Shown here in pieces: positions 48,031 through 59,711 of a stretch of 64,000 nucleotides of DNA; position 1 is the first letter of the stretch; every line of letters starts with the position of its first letter. A model generated the notes under the pieces. That model had not been told where the DNA came from. It searched no databases and worked only from the letters and a program-made list of their open reading frames with translations. A program made the translations under genes and the position numbers. Source of the stretch: Ailurus styani (taxonomy: Eukaryota; Chordata; Mammalia; Carnivora; Ailuridae); assembly GCA_002007465.1 (NCBI GenBank), contig LNAC01000684.1:203868-267867 (forward strand). Reading direction: 5' to 3'.

Positions 48031-49086
48031 ATCGTATCTTAAAAGGCTGGCTACCGGTGAAATTAAGCATGCAGATAAGATGCACAGAGAACTGAGGAAC
48101 AGAATGTTGACATCCATGTGGACACATCATTTTGCTTACTCTTTGGTAAATAGTTCTGTGTAAGTCAGTGGGCTGTCCATGCTTTCTTGGGCTGAGACAG
48201 AAATTTCTGCCTTGAATACTGACTTTATAATAGCTCAGTCCACTGTCTCACATTTCTTTAGGGAGCTGTATTTCACTGCTGAGAGAAATAACAAGCAGCA
48301 GAAAAGATGTGATAGTAAAATGATACTGATGATTCCACTTGGCTATAAAATGAAAGAAAGACAGTTGCATGCTGAGTGTAGGAAGCCTGCAGGCAACAAC
48401 ATATTCCAAAGCCACACATCCATCCACCAAGACCCAACTGTGCCAAGCTGTAACACATGAACCCGAATCATACTCAAATGTCCCGAAGCCTGTGAAGTGT
48501 AGCGATATATTTTAAAAGGTGAATTTGCTATTTTTGTTTCCCATGTTTACATCATCTCTCAGGCTTTTTGGAAGGGAAGAAATCACTTAGGGATCAAGGA
48601 CCCGGATTTACATGAAGTCAAGGGCGATGAGTCATGGGCCATGCAGAGGCTCCATCCTTGAAGATGCAGCACTCAGGTGTGTGGGGGCTTCCAAGCTTTC
48701 AGAGAAGACTGACAATCTCAGTGTAAGAGCACATTCCCAAACTCCCACTATCCAAAAGGCAGTGTAAGGCAGCTCAGATCATTTTAAGTTAGTCTTTGGA
48801 AAAGGGCCATCTTTGCGACTCATCACAAACCTGAAGCTTATGGGAGGGGCTGCTTTACAATACTAAGCAACACGTAGGACAAATTGTTTCCCAAATGCCC
48901 AACATTTGCTCCCAGGTCCTTCTGTCATTCTCTCAGAATTGGAAATGCCCCACCTCTATCCTGAGATCAGACACATGTTTTAAAGACTCTAGCTAAAAGC
49001 ACTTCTGCTTTCCTCACTCCCACCTGACTTGACTCATCCTCCTGGGGCGGGTGCCTCTTCTTTGTAGAAACTGAGAAGTTTCTACA
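48031..49086 (+). other. Intronic stretch, nothing recognised
   Basis: No exon or clear repeat is seen. Confidence 0.45.
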
Positions 49087-49095
49087 AAAGCTGGC

Positions 49096-49227
49096 TTTTT
49101 TTTTTCCTGGTAAGCTCTATGCCTAGCTTAGAACCCAATGTGGGGATTGAATCCACAACCATGAAATCAAGACCTAAGTCGAGATCAGGAGTCAGGCATC
49201 CCACTGACTGAGCCACCCAGGTGCTCC
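49096..49227 (-). mobile_element. Old truncated CAN-SINE-like copy, reverse
   Basis: A poly-T and a diverged body lead to the inverted head 'ctgagccacccaggtgctcc'. It lacks the GA-rich block. Flanks gctggctt and gctgactt may be the target duplication. Confidence 0.85.
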
Positions 49228-49254
49228 TTTTTTGCTGACTTTAAAAAAAAATAA

Positions 49255-50230
49255 TAAACCTGACATTTTAGAATGTACTTAGATTTACAGACAAGTTATG
49301 AAGAAAATACATGGAATTGCTCATGGAGACTACACCCAGGTTCTCCAGTTATATTCATCTTACATTATACAATGATTAATTGGCTACTGACCTATGATTA
49401 ACTATTGTCCATGTTTTATTCAGGTTTCCTTAATTTTAATTCACCTTTTCTGTTCCAAGATCTCATCCAGGAACGTTATACTGAATCATTCTGTCTCCTT
49501 GAGCTCCTCTTCATTGTTAACAGTCTCTCAGATTTTCCTTCTTTTGGATGACTGACAATTTTAAAGAGTACTGTTCAGGTATTCTGCAGAACGTCCCTCA
49601 GTTGGGGTTTGTCGAATGCTTTTCTCCTTATCAGACTAGGATTCTGAGGACTTTGGAGTACGGGGCAGCAGAGGCATGGTGCCATTTTCACCACAGTGTG
49701 TTATGTGTCCATGCTGTCAACTCAACTCATCAGTGTTGGTATTGACCTTGGTCACCTGGCTGAGGTCCTATGGGTTGGGCATGTCCACTGTGAAGTTACT
49801 GTCCCCACTCCATTTTCCATCTTGTCCACTTCAGAGGCACTCACCACCTACAGATCACACCTACGAAGTGAGAGTCATGCAATGTCTTTGAGGTGATGTG
49901 TCTACATAAATTATTTAGAAATTCTTCTGCTGGGGAAATTCGTTGATTGCCTTATTTATTCATTCAATCATTTATTTATATCAGTATGGACTCAAAGATA
50001 TTTATTTTACACCGGATTATAATCCAACACTACTTTAATTTCTTGCTCAAATTGTTCCACATTTAGCCACTGAGCACTCTCTAGGTTGGCTCCTGAGTCC
50101 CTCTGACATACCAACATTATTGTTTTCCCTTTTTCCTTTTTCTTTCTTCCTTTGATGGTCTGCAACGGCACATGTTCACAGAATGGAATTTTCCCACTTT
50201 GTTGATCAGCAGATTTACACCCTGAATGGG
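49255..50230 (-). mobile_element. Old L1M 3' UTR-type relic, reverse
   Basis: 'tgacattttagaatgtactt', 'ttctccagttatattcatct', 'gaggcatggtgccattttca' and 'gttggtattgaccttggtca' follow the reverse 3' UTR of old L1 (L1MC/ME-like). Confidence 0.6.
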
Positions 50231-50506
50231 AGTCAGACAAAGTCAGGCATTATGTACTAAGACACAGAATTATGTTTGTTGTTATGACCCTAAAGACAGA
50301 AGGGATATGAAAAGAAGTAAAACATAATAGAGCCAAAAAAGGATTTGCTGAATCAAATCAAGTTGTTTAGCAACTGAAGGAGTAGAGACTTTCAGAGGAG
50401 CCATGGAGTCAGATGATGAGTAACATGGCTTTAGGGAGCATGGAGTATGAAAAACCCCATTTGAGGAGCTTTGACAAACCCCATAGAATGGGGTGGGGTT
50501 GGATTT

Positions 50507-50695
50507 CTTTTTTTTTTTTTTTATTTACTTGACAGAGAGCGAGATCACAAGTAGGCAGAGAGGCAGGCAGAGAGAGAGGAGGAAGCAGGCTCCCCGCTGA
50601 GCAGGGAGCCCGATGTGGGGCTCAATCCCAGGACCCTGAGATCATGACCTGAGCTGAAGGCAGAGGCTTTAACCCACTGAGCCACCCAGGCACCC
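50507..50695 (-). mobile_element. CAN-SINE, reverse
   Basis: It has a poly-T start and inverted head 'ctgagccacccaggcaccc'. Flanks ggggttggattt and ggggattgggttt are a diverged target duplication. Confidence 0.95.
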
Positions 50696-50772
50696 AAGGG
50701 GATTGGGTTTCACAAACAGAACAAGCCATTGTCTCTATGAGGTGTTTCCCTGATTAAGAAAGTTTAGTCCAC

Positions 50773-50933
50773 TGGGGTGCCTGGGTGGCTCAGTTGGTTG
50801 AGCATCTGACTCTTGATTTTGGCTCAGGTCATAATCTCAGGGTCGTGAGATGGAGCCCCACATCAGTCTCCCTGCTCAGCACAATCTGCTTGAGATTTTC
50901 TCTCCTTCTCCCCCTCCCCCCATGCTCATGCGA

Positions 50934-50975
<42 letters not shown>

Positions 50976-51003
50976 AACAAATAAATAAATATTTTTTTAA
51001 AGG
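50773..51003 (+). mobile_element. CAN-SINE, forward
   Basis: It has the head ggggtgcctgggtggctcag, a long CT microsatellite (about 50931-50974) and an AAATAAATAAATA tail. The 13-bp target duplication aagtttagtccac lies at 50760-50772 and 51004-51016. It lies 77 bp from an oppositely oriented SINE. Confidence 0.97.
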
Positions 51004-51016
51004 AAGTTTAGTCCAC

Positions 51017-51521
51017 CAAGAAAATACCCCTGAAGATGCTAAGGAAACTGCCCCCCCAGCTGTTGACATGTTATGTTTCCTCAGCAGATAAATATCTTCT
51101 GGCTCCAGAAAGATTTAGAATATAATAATGTTTTAGAGAAGAAAATTCAAATGTTATTTTTTATAAGAAGTACAGTTTAAATGTTTATGAGATGTATTAG
51201 TGTTCCATATCAGATTTGTAATTCTAATTTTAATGTATAATGGAGTAATTGATTTAGAAAGGTAATAGTAGGTGGAACTCTTACTGAGTTTGGACACAAT
51301 AATACAACATTTAAGCAATTATGAAAATAACTAAATTTACTTGTAAGTCTAATTTATTTGATTTATAAAAGTTATTTGGATGCCCAGAAAGCTTTAGTCA
51401 GATAATTGGAGTACTTAAAAAGGAAATCAAATGTATTTAATTTATAAATATAGTTTAGTCCACAAAGATGAAAAATGAACTAAGTTTATACATGGAACAA
51501 AACATTAATCAAAGTTCTCTT
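51017..51521 (+). other. AT-rich intronic stretch, nothing recognised
   Basis: No exon or repeat is supported. Confidence 0.45.
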
Positions 51522-51537
51522 AAAAGTACGTGTTCAA

Positions 51538-51724
51538 GGGCACCTGGGTGGCTCAGTGGGTTAAGCCTCTGCCTTCAGCTCAGGTCATGATCTCAGGGTC
51601 CTGGGATTGAGCCCCACATCGGGCTCTCTGCTCAGCAGGGAGCCTACTTCTTCTCCCTCTGCCTGCCGCTCTGCCTACTTGTGCTCTCTATCTCTCTGTC
51701 AAATAAATAAATAAAATCTTTTAA
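51538..51724 (+). mobile_element. CAN-SINE, forward, little diverged
   Basis: It has the head gggcacctgggtggctcagt and the subfamily block 'gcctacttgtgctctctatc'. The 16-bp target duplication aaaagtacgtgttcaa at 51522-51537 differs by one base from 51725-51740. Confidence 0.97.
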
Positions 51725-51896
51725 AAAAGTACTTGTTCAAATTTGTTAGATATATATACAGCGAGATTTTTTTAGTTGAATTAAAATTAAAGGAAATTAG
51801 GGGAGTTTGATTTATAACTTAAATAAATGACCATATTAATTTTTAAAGCAAAATAATAATTTAAATAATTTTTTCTTCACTCAAAAGTAACTGAAG

Positions 51897-52216
51897 GTTG
51901 TCTATCATTTGGTTTCACTCATATATGGAATTTACAAAATGAAACAGAGGAACATAGGGAAGGGAGGTAAAAATTAAATAAGATGAAATCAGAGAGGGAG
52001 AGAAACCACAAGAGACACTGAACTCTAGGAAACAACTGAGGGTTGCTGGAGGGGAGGTGGGGGGGGATGGGGTAACTGGGGGATGGGCATGAAGGCAGGC
52101 ATGTGATGGAATGAGCACTGGGTGTTCTATGTAACTGATGAATTATTGAACACTACATCGAAAACTAATGATACACTATATGTTAACTAATTGAATTTAA
52201 ATAAAATAAGATATAA
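51897..52216 (+). mobile_element. Older L1 3' end, forward
   Basis: It is a 5'-truncated L1 3' UTR with a G-rich stretch (about 52050-52088) and the end 'acactatatgttaactaatt'. The target duplication aaaagtaactgaag at 51883-51896 matches 52217-52230 with one change. Confidence 0.92.
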
Positions 52217-52302
52217 AAAAGTACCTGAAGACTGCAAGAAACTTAAACAAATACACTTAAATTTGAAGAATAAAATAAAGGCCATTTAAAATTCAGCCAT
52301 CT

Positions 52303-52639
52303 CAAGTGTAAGAGGGTTCTCCTTTCTCCGCATCCTCACCAACATCTGTTGTTTCCCGTGTTGTTAAATTTAGCTGTTCGTGGGAATGCAAACAGGTGCA
52401 ACCACTTTGTAAATAGTACAGAGATTCCTCAAAAAGTTAAAAAATAGAACTATGCTATGACCCAGCAATTGCACTACTAGGTATTTACCCAAAGGATACA
52501 AAAATACAGATTCAAAATGGTACACGCACCCCAACGTTTACGACAGCAATGTCCACAGTAGTCAAATTATGGAAATAGCCCAGTGCCCATCAGCAGCTGA
52601 ACAGATGAAGAAGATGTGGCATGCACGCGCGTGCGCGCG

Positions 52640-52676
<37 letters not shown>

Positions 52677-53086
52677 GAATATTACTCAGCCATCAAAAAG
52701 AATGAAATCTTGCCATTTGCAATGATGTGGATAGAACTAGAGTGTATTATGCTAAGCAAAATAAGACAGAGAATGAAAATGCCACATGATTTCACGCATA
52801 TGTATAATTTAAGAAATAAAACAGGTGAGCATAGGGGAAGAAAAAGAAAAGATGAAAACCACAAGAGACTCTTAACTATAGAGAATGAACAGGGTTGATG
52901 GAGGAGGTGAGTGGCGGATGGGCTAGACGGGGGATGGGCATTAGGGAGGGCACCTGCTGTGATGAGCACTGGCTGACGTATGTAAGTGATGAATCACTGA
53001 ATGCACATTTGAAGTTAATATTATTCTGTATGTTAACTACCTAGAATTCAAATAAAAACTAAACAAAACAAAACTAAACCAAAATT
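52303..53086 (+). mobile_element. Twin-primed older L1, with inverted 5' piece
   Basis: Bases 52303-52376 are inverted L1 ORF2 sequence (gtaagagggttctcc … 'caacatctgttgtttcccgt'). From about 52378 the forward 3' part follows ('gtgggaatgcaaacaggtgc' to 'tgtatgttaactacctagaa'). Target copies aaattcagccatct at 52289-52302 and aaattcagctacct at 53087-53100 bound the insertion. Confidence 0.9.
52619..52673 (+). repeat. Alternating GC/AC tract inside L1
   Basis: This is a perfectly alternating purine-pyrimidine run of about 55 bp, GC-rich first and then AC. It replaces the short TA run normally present before the L1 phrase 'aatattactcagccatc'. Confidence 0.93.
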
Positions 53087-53100
53087 AAATTCAGCTACCT

Positions 53101-53929
53101 TGAAACAATTACTGTCAAAGTTTTGGGGACTGTGTGTTTACAGCCCCCTTTATATATACAGGCACACACGTGCACACATGTACACACACGTTTATGTGCC
53201 ATGCCTTGAATGTTTTTATCTAATGAGGGACCTTTTGTTTCTCTCTCTCCCTTCAACAGGGACCCTCTCACCTCTGCCCTCAGGAGACTCACAACCTCAA
53301 GTATGTCCTTCCGTATTTTTCTCCGTATTCATACAACCCCCCCAACACATGCACAACACACGTGAGCACAGTGTATAGATTTTTGGTCATAGTTCATTTG
53401 ATGAAAGGGTGTCTACTACACGTATTTCTCTATGTATTACTTTGTTCACACAGCAATAGCTCCTGGCAATTCCAGGTACTCTGGTACAGTTTCGAATCCC
53501 TTTTATTCACTGCTGTGTAATATTCCTTACAGGTTCAGATCCATCCAAAGTGGGCAACATCTGACAGCTCCGGGAAGGACTGCACACTTGTCTCTACCTT
53601 GCTGTGGCCTGTCCAGCTCTTCACAGGTGTCTCAGGTCTCAGGTGACACACTCGCCATCCATAACCAGAAGGCCGATGCTTAAGTATCCAGAAGTGGAAA
53701 ACAGCCCTTGCACAAAGTCGTCTGCAGAGCTGGAGAGACCTACATGTGACTGAGCTCCCATAACCTCATCCTTGTCTCATGATCTCTAGTTGGATTATTT
53801 TTCCCTTTTAGGCATTAAGTTATTTTTTGGATGACTTTGTGTTAGGTGTCACGGCAAACTGAGTTATCCTGCTGATTGGTATCCAGGCAAGTTAAGTTGT
53901 CAAGGTAAGTGGTAGAGAGGATGGGCTTT
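53101..53929 (+). other. Intronic stretch, nothing recognised
   Basis: There are some imperfect CA motifs at 53160-53190. No exon is supported. A weak old-L1 flavour near 53440-53560 is not assignable. Confidence 0.4.
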
Positions 53930-54125
53930 GATGCCAAATCCTGTCTGTGGTACAGAATAGCTCTGTGGCTTTGGGCAGGTTGCTCAACATCTCTGAGCCA
54001 CAGTTTCTTCATCTGTAAAATGGAAGTCATGGTCATGTCTCTTCCCAGAGGCTGATGAAAGGATTCACAGGTTAGATGAGCAGAGCAGGTCCCACTGGGC
54101 CTGGCTCTCAGTGGACAATTAGCAA
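53930..54125 (+). mobile_element. MIR SINE relic
   Basis: 'tctgtggctttgggcaggtt', 'tctctgagccacagtttctt' and 'catctgtaaaatggaagtca' are close to the MIR consensus. Confidence 0.85.
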
Positions 54126-56573
54126 ATCAAGCAATTAGATGCTTTTCCATTCTTGGTAGTGTTGGTATAAGATGTGGTTGATTTCTGAATTTTAATAAAA
54201 TAAGGCAAATGAACAATTCTGTGACTGTCTTAACTCCTGTCTGTTGTGGCCTTGCTGCCTCCTGCTTCATCTCTTTGTACCTTTCTATTCAGTGATGTTT
54301 CTCTTGATCTGCTCACTGCCCCACTCTTCTCTCAATTTTCTGCGATGTCATGGTCCCTGTCATCTTCCCAGGGCTTTTAAAAGCATTCGACTGGAAATTC
54401 TTCAGGTGCACATGTGTTTCTATTTTTATGGGATACTACCTCTCATATCCTGAATTGCACTCCTGAGCTGTTTCTCCTAAAGTGCAATGAGAATAAAATG
54501 TGTCCATAAAGCCTGGGACTGAAGGTAGGTCCTGACCCCCAAGTGCGTGTCTTCTCCTCTGGTCTCAGACAAGAGGCTTCAATCCGCTCAACTTCTCAGT
54601 CCCCTTTCAGCTCCAAACCCTTATATGCACCCCTGAGATACCATGACTCCACTGTCTGAAGTCTACAACAATGGTAAACTTGGTTAATGAGATCACTATC
54701 ATCTGCCCGTACCCATATGAAACTATATTTTCAGAAATGGGATGATGTTAGGGAAAGTTTATGTGCCTATGGGGCTGAAGAACCCCCTACAGACTACACA
54801 CAGCAGACTGGGTATTTTTATGTTGCTCTGTGGCAGGGTGACCTGGTACTATGGAACCATTTCCCTTCTGAGGCAGCAGGCCACATTTGGGGGCCAGCAG
54901 TGGCCACAGAGCTAAGACATACATGAAACCTAAAGACAGCAACCTTATGTTCCACAGTAGCCATCTGCAAGAGCCACCACAAAGGAACACATTTTACTTA
55001 CAAAGCAGGAAGACACAAGAGAGAAAAATGGTGTATTTTCACAAATATGATGTATTTTCTCTCATATTTAATTTGGACAATGTTATAGAAGTGCCAATAA
55101 TTATGACTAAAAGAGTTGCTACCTAAAACTCTGTCAGATTCCTTCTGATCTCTTTGTTTGCCTTGTCCCTTTCAGTAAGAGAGCTCAGTTGATGATGTTG
55201 GAAATAGAACTGAGTCCATTTGGAGGGAAGAAAATGGTAAGAAAACCACCTCCGCGAGTCCACCACTGTCTTCCATTCAAATCTCATCTTTTCTTCTCCT
55301 GCTTAGGGACCCGCTCATCTGTCACTCCTTCAAATGTATTCATTTGCAAGCAAATTTAGCTTCCCTCTGGATAACAACGCAACCAAAAAGCTAATGACAA
55401 CGCAACAGGCTTTTATTTTTTGGGGAAAAAAACATCTGATCTATTTATACCACACAAGAGGCCGCCACCATTATATATAAGAACTCTAATATTTTAGATA
55501 GGATAAATGTATGTTTGTACCATGAATGGAACTAAAATTTTAAAAAAGCCCACTATTGCGTGGGTAATTTTTCCACTACTCACAAGGAAGATCGTTTTGC
55601 TCAAATACAAATGACCAAAGCCCTGGGCGATTAGGTACCACTCCCAGTGTAGTGCTATTACCGAGCACCGTATGGGGAACGGAAAGAGTGCCCTTCCTCT
55701 GGACATCTGCTCTGATCTGCACACCAAAGTAGAAAACAATTTGTTTCTCCCTACACAACAGCATATATTACAAAGGGATTCTAAGCCTTGAGCTTGGCTG
55801 CAACATATTTTAGGCTGTGCAGGGGTCATGAATGCTGTTCACCACAGACATCGTGTCTTCCACATAGATAGAGCATAACCTCTCTATCCTCATTAGTATC
55901 GGCATCCAGGCCTCTCTTCTTCCCTGCTCATTTCCATCTCCTGGTCAACCCTTCCAACCATAACCACATCCATCTCTCCCCCACCTCTGACCTTGGTGGT
56001 GACCCTTCCTCACCATCGTAGTTTGGTAACCTGACATCCTGACAGCACGCCCCTGTGTCTCAGGCTTTTCATCTTATTTTCTGTTTACAGCTAATGACTT
56101 CTGGGCCCATAGCTCACATCTGGGCTGCCTGGGGGCCCAAGCTATTTGAATGTGCTGCATACAGCTGATGTTCTTGAATGGTCATGTCTATTCTGAAACA
56201 CTGAAGCTCGAGAGGAAAGGTATTCCTGTAAAAGTCTTGTTACATTTTACAGTTTAGAATTAAAGCAAATGAATAAATCATAGAGAAAGAGAAAAATGTG
56301 GTTTTTTTCAGAGAGAAAAATAAATCTCCAGGGGAGGAGATTTTGAGGGGTGGTGGGCATTGGGTTGATTGGCTCCTTTTGCTATGGTAAAGAGACCTGG
56401 GAGTATTTTTTTTTTTAACTAGTGAAATACAGTGAAGAAAGAAAGAAATGAATATTTTTAAAAGGCTAGCTTCATATCTACTACTTATAAATGTGAGATA
56501 TAATTTGCAGGATTCAGTGCAAAATGAAAATGTAGAGCCCCTTTTTCAAAAATTACTAAGAATTTCTAAACAG
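54126..56573 (+). other. Long intronic stretch, nothing recognised
   Basis: No exon, SINE or young L1 is seen. It appears mostly unique. Confidence 0.45.
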
Positions 56574-57268
56574 TCTTTTTGATGGCTGAGTAATATTCCA
56601 TCACATATATCTCCCATCTTTTTTAGCCATTCACCTGTTGATGGACATCTGGGTTCTTTCCATATATTTTTTTTTATTATGGACTTGCCATTTGCAACAA
56701 CATGGATGGAACTAGAGGGTATTATGCTAAGCAAAATTAAGTCATCCAGAGAAAGACACATACCATGTGATTTCACTCATGTGGAATTTAAGAAACAAAA
56801 CAGATGAACACAGGGGAAGGGGAGCAAAAATAAAACAAGATGAAATCAAAGAGGGACACAAACTATAAGAGATCTTTTTTTTGAACCATTTGATGATTAT
56901 TTTATTTTCCTCATCTTTGTAGCAAGTTCTTGAATTGAGGTAAGAAATAATACTGTATCTCCATGTAGGCCCACAGGAGTAAAGTGTTACCCCTCCAATT
57001 CTTCCAAAGTTTTAATTGTGAGTGTAATTATGTTGACATAATGTGCAAAATATTGTGATATTTCATTTTTAATTATTTAGTTCTATTGGAAGACTAGGGC
57101 CCCCATTACAGATGTGCATACAGTACCTAAAAATACAGATGTAGTGAAAAGAAGCACCCTAGGTACCCCAATGTCCATAGAAGCAATGGCCACAATTGCC
57201 AAACTGTGGCAAGAGCCGAGATGCCCTTCAAGAGACTCTTAATCATAGGAAACAAACTGAGGGTTGAT
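56574..57268 (+). mobile_element. Rearranged L1, twin-primed and fragmented
   Basis: Bases 56574-56672 are inverted L1 ('gatggctgagtaatattcca'). From 56682 to about 56872 is the directly adjacent forward L1 part ('gacttgccatttgcaacaac'). A non-L1-looking interval to about 57130 is followed by an upstream L1 piece (57135-57231) joined to the continuation 'gactcttaatcataggaaac' (57232-57268). Confidence 0.75.
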
Positions 57269-59711
57269 GGAGATGTTCATGTCAACCGTGTCGACCCCAG
57301 AACACACAGCTAAAGGAAAGCAGAAAATAAATTCTCCTCTGTGCCCCGATCGGTTCTCCTTTCCACGTTTAGACAGCATGTGGGGGAGGCCGTTTCCCAG
57401 CTGGGACACTGCCGTGTGGGCACGGACCACTCTCACGGGGGTCTCCTATCCCACCTCTGTTATCACCGGCTGCAGCCGTGCTGCAGTTACAACTCACAGC
57501 TGAGCTGCCTGTGGCTGTTCTCTGCTCAGTTTCTTCAGACCTCAGGCCTGTTTTGCCTCTCGTGCTTCGTGATGCAGACTCAGGTCTCAGAGATGAACTG
57601 CAAAGGAATGGGGGCTGCCGGAAAGCTGCCGGAGGTGTGCTCTGTCAAAGCTCGACAAGTGCGAGTGGGGGCTACGAAGCAGCAGCCCCGGGAGGTGGGA
57701 ACCTCAGTCAGAAGCAGGTGCGAGAGGTGGGAAGTGCCAGGCGGAAACGCCCCGTTGTCACCAGACATGCCTAGCTTCTCCCCAGTAGCCAGCGGTGGGG
57801 TGGACAAAGGCAGGGTCTTAAAAAGCAAGCAAAGTCACAGCCATCATGATTGGTGTGCAAAAGTGCTTGAATTTCTGTCCTGGAAATTATTTCACCCAAC
57901 AGGGCTCGTTCTGCTGTTTGCCAGCTCGACGTCCCGAGAGTCTAGCCCACAGCAAGGAAACCAAGAGAGAGGAAGAGGGATATTCTTCCTTTCCACCAGC
58001 TGCCTTGAACCCTTCCCCCCTGCTGCAAAAGATGCTGTGCTGTCCTAACAATGGCCAAGCTGAGAGAAAATCAACAAAGGGTTGCTCCAGCGACTTTCAG
58101 CGCGATTTATTGGCACCTGTGTCTTGCAGCTGCCGCCGCCTGTCGGGCTAATGACACATGATGGGTGATTAAAGTGCATGTCCTGAAATCAAAGCTGTGC
58201 TGATGGTCAGAGAAGGCAGCAAACAGCCCTGGGAGCTTGCTCACCCACTCTGAGTGGGAGGACCTCATTAGGGGGAAAAAAGGGTTGAGGGGGAGACTGC
58301 AGTCTTCCTAAAAAGAGCAAATTCTGCTCCTGGGAACCCCAGTACCTGCGAGAAAGGGAGAGCTGGGGGCAGGCCCTGTCAGCCACAGCTTGCTGGGCAT
58401 TCTTATGGTTTGGTAGACCCCCATCTTCACCTCTCCTGCAGGGAGGCCCTGGGGGACAGGGGACACGGGACAGGAACAGGCATGGAGATTTCTCAGAGGA
58501 AAAACAGCTACCTTACCCTGTTTCCCTCCCTTTTGGGTTCATGCTGGCAGGGAGGGTGGCTTGAACAAGTGGAGCTCATCATTTCCCCTTTCCCTTCATC
58601 TAGCAGGTCTGTGACTGAGGATGTCATATTCTGTAGGGCTCTCTGAGCTGGGTAAGTGCACCTCTGGCGTGTCGTAGGCTCGGTGCTTTGCAGCGTTCCC
58701 AAACTGGACAGACTACTGAGGCTTTCAGCTGCTGTGCTGCTGCAGCCAGGGGCAGAGATGGGGGACCGATGCATTTGAAGATGTCAGGGGGAGGGACGGG
58801 GGATCTAGGGCCAGGGTAGGAATAAGGTGCCACATGGTGAGCTGGGAATGAAAATTTTAGGTTAGCTTGATACATATTTTGTAGTTTGTTTGACATTGTT
58901 TTACTCTCCCGTGTTCACAGTGCAATACCTGATGGAGGGTCTGCTAGTGCAGTGTGAACTGAGGTTATTTGACATTTCCTCCAGAAGGATCAACCCAGAA
59001 TTCCTGAATCCCCAGACAGCCTCACCGTGGGGTCCTTTTATCTCTGTGGCTAATCAGCGAAGGAGCAACATGCACATGGAGGTGCCGCTGAAACACCAGC
59101 GCCCGCTCGGTGATGGCTGGTGTGCTGCGCTGGGCGGGGTGGACGTGCCCAGCCTCACTGCTAATGAGAGCATTTGAACGAGTCCTGACATGCCATGTCC
59201 ACAGAGGCTGCCAGAAGTAATTAGGTGCAGCTTCGGCGAAGGGCTCCATCCTCCGCACATCTAATGGTGGAAGAGTGAGGCTGTGGCTGTGAGTGCTGTT
59301 ACCTGCCCCAGCGTCTCCGAGACCTTCTCCTTCCCGGTGCCCTTCCCTGCCCATCATGACTGTTCTGGGGGCTGCCGAGGCCACCGAGCACCAGCTTGCT
59401 CTCTATCTCGTGATGTCCTGAAAGGCAGGCAGGCCTTTCTGCACATTTCTGGAATCCCACATCCTGTGGATTATGGGAGTGGGATATGTGCAGGAGGCCA
59501 GGTTGTTGGTGCGGCTTGGGAATGGTAAGAAGGTACAGCTGGCTGCAGGGCTAGTGTGTGATGGAGGCCCCTGCAAGGTGCATATCAGAAGAATCCTGAA
59601 TGAGAGAAAAACGCTGACAGTATATAGATAGAACTGGGCAGGTTATTCAAGAGTGAACTGTGCTTTCTTTTGGCTTTTCTCGGGAGCCAGCAGCCCCTAG
59701 GAAACATGTGC
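57269..59711 (+). other. GC-richer, nearly repeat-free block
   Basis: No transposon is recognised over 2.4 kb, unlike the flanks. Several long overlapping open frames exist (the longest, 235 codons, at 57341-58048 plus), but none has a domain, a splice context or a start worth trusting. The part around 58060-58230 resembles regulatory sequence. Confidence 0.5.

Noticed and set aside
57341..58048. Longest plus-strand open frame, 235 codons
   Set aside because: It has no recognisable domain and low-complexity patches. Overlapping frames of similar character and the GC-rich composition explain its length. There is no splice or promoter context.
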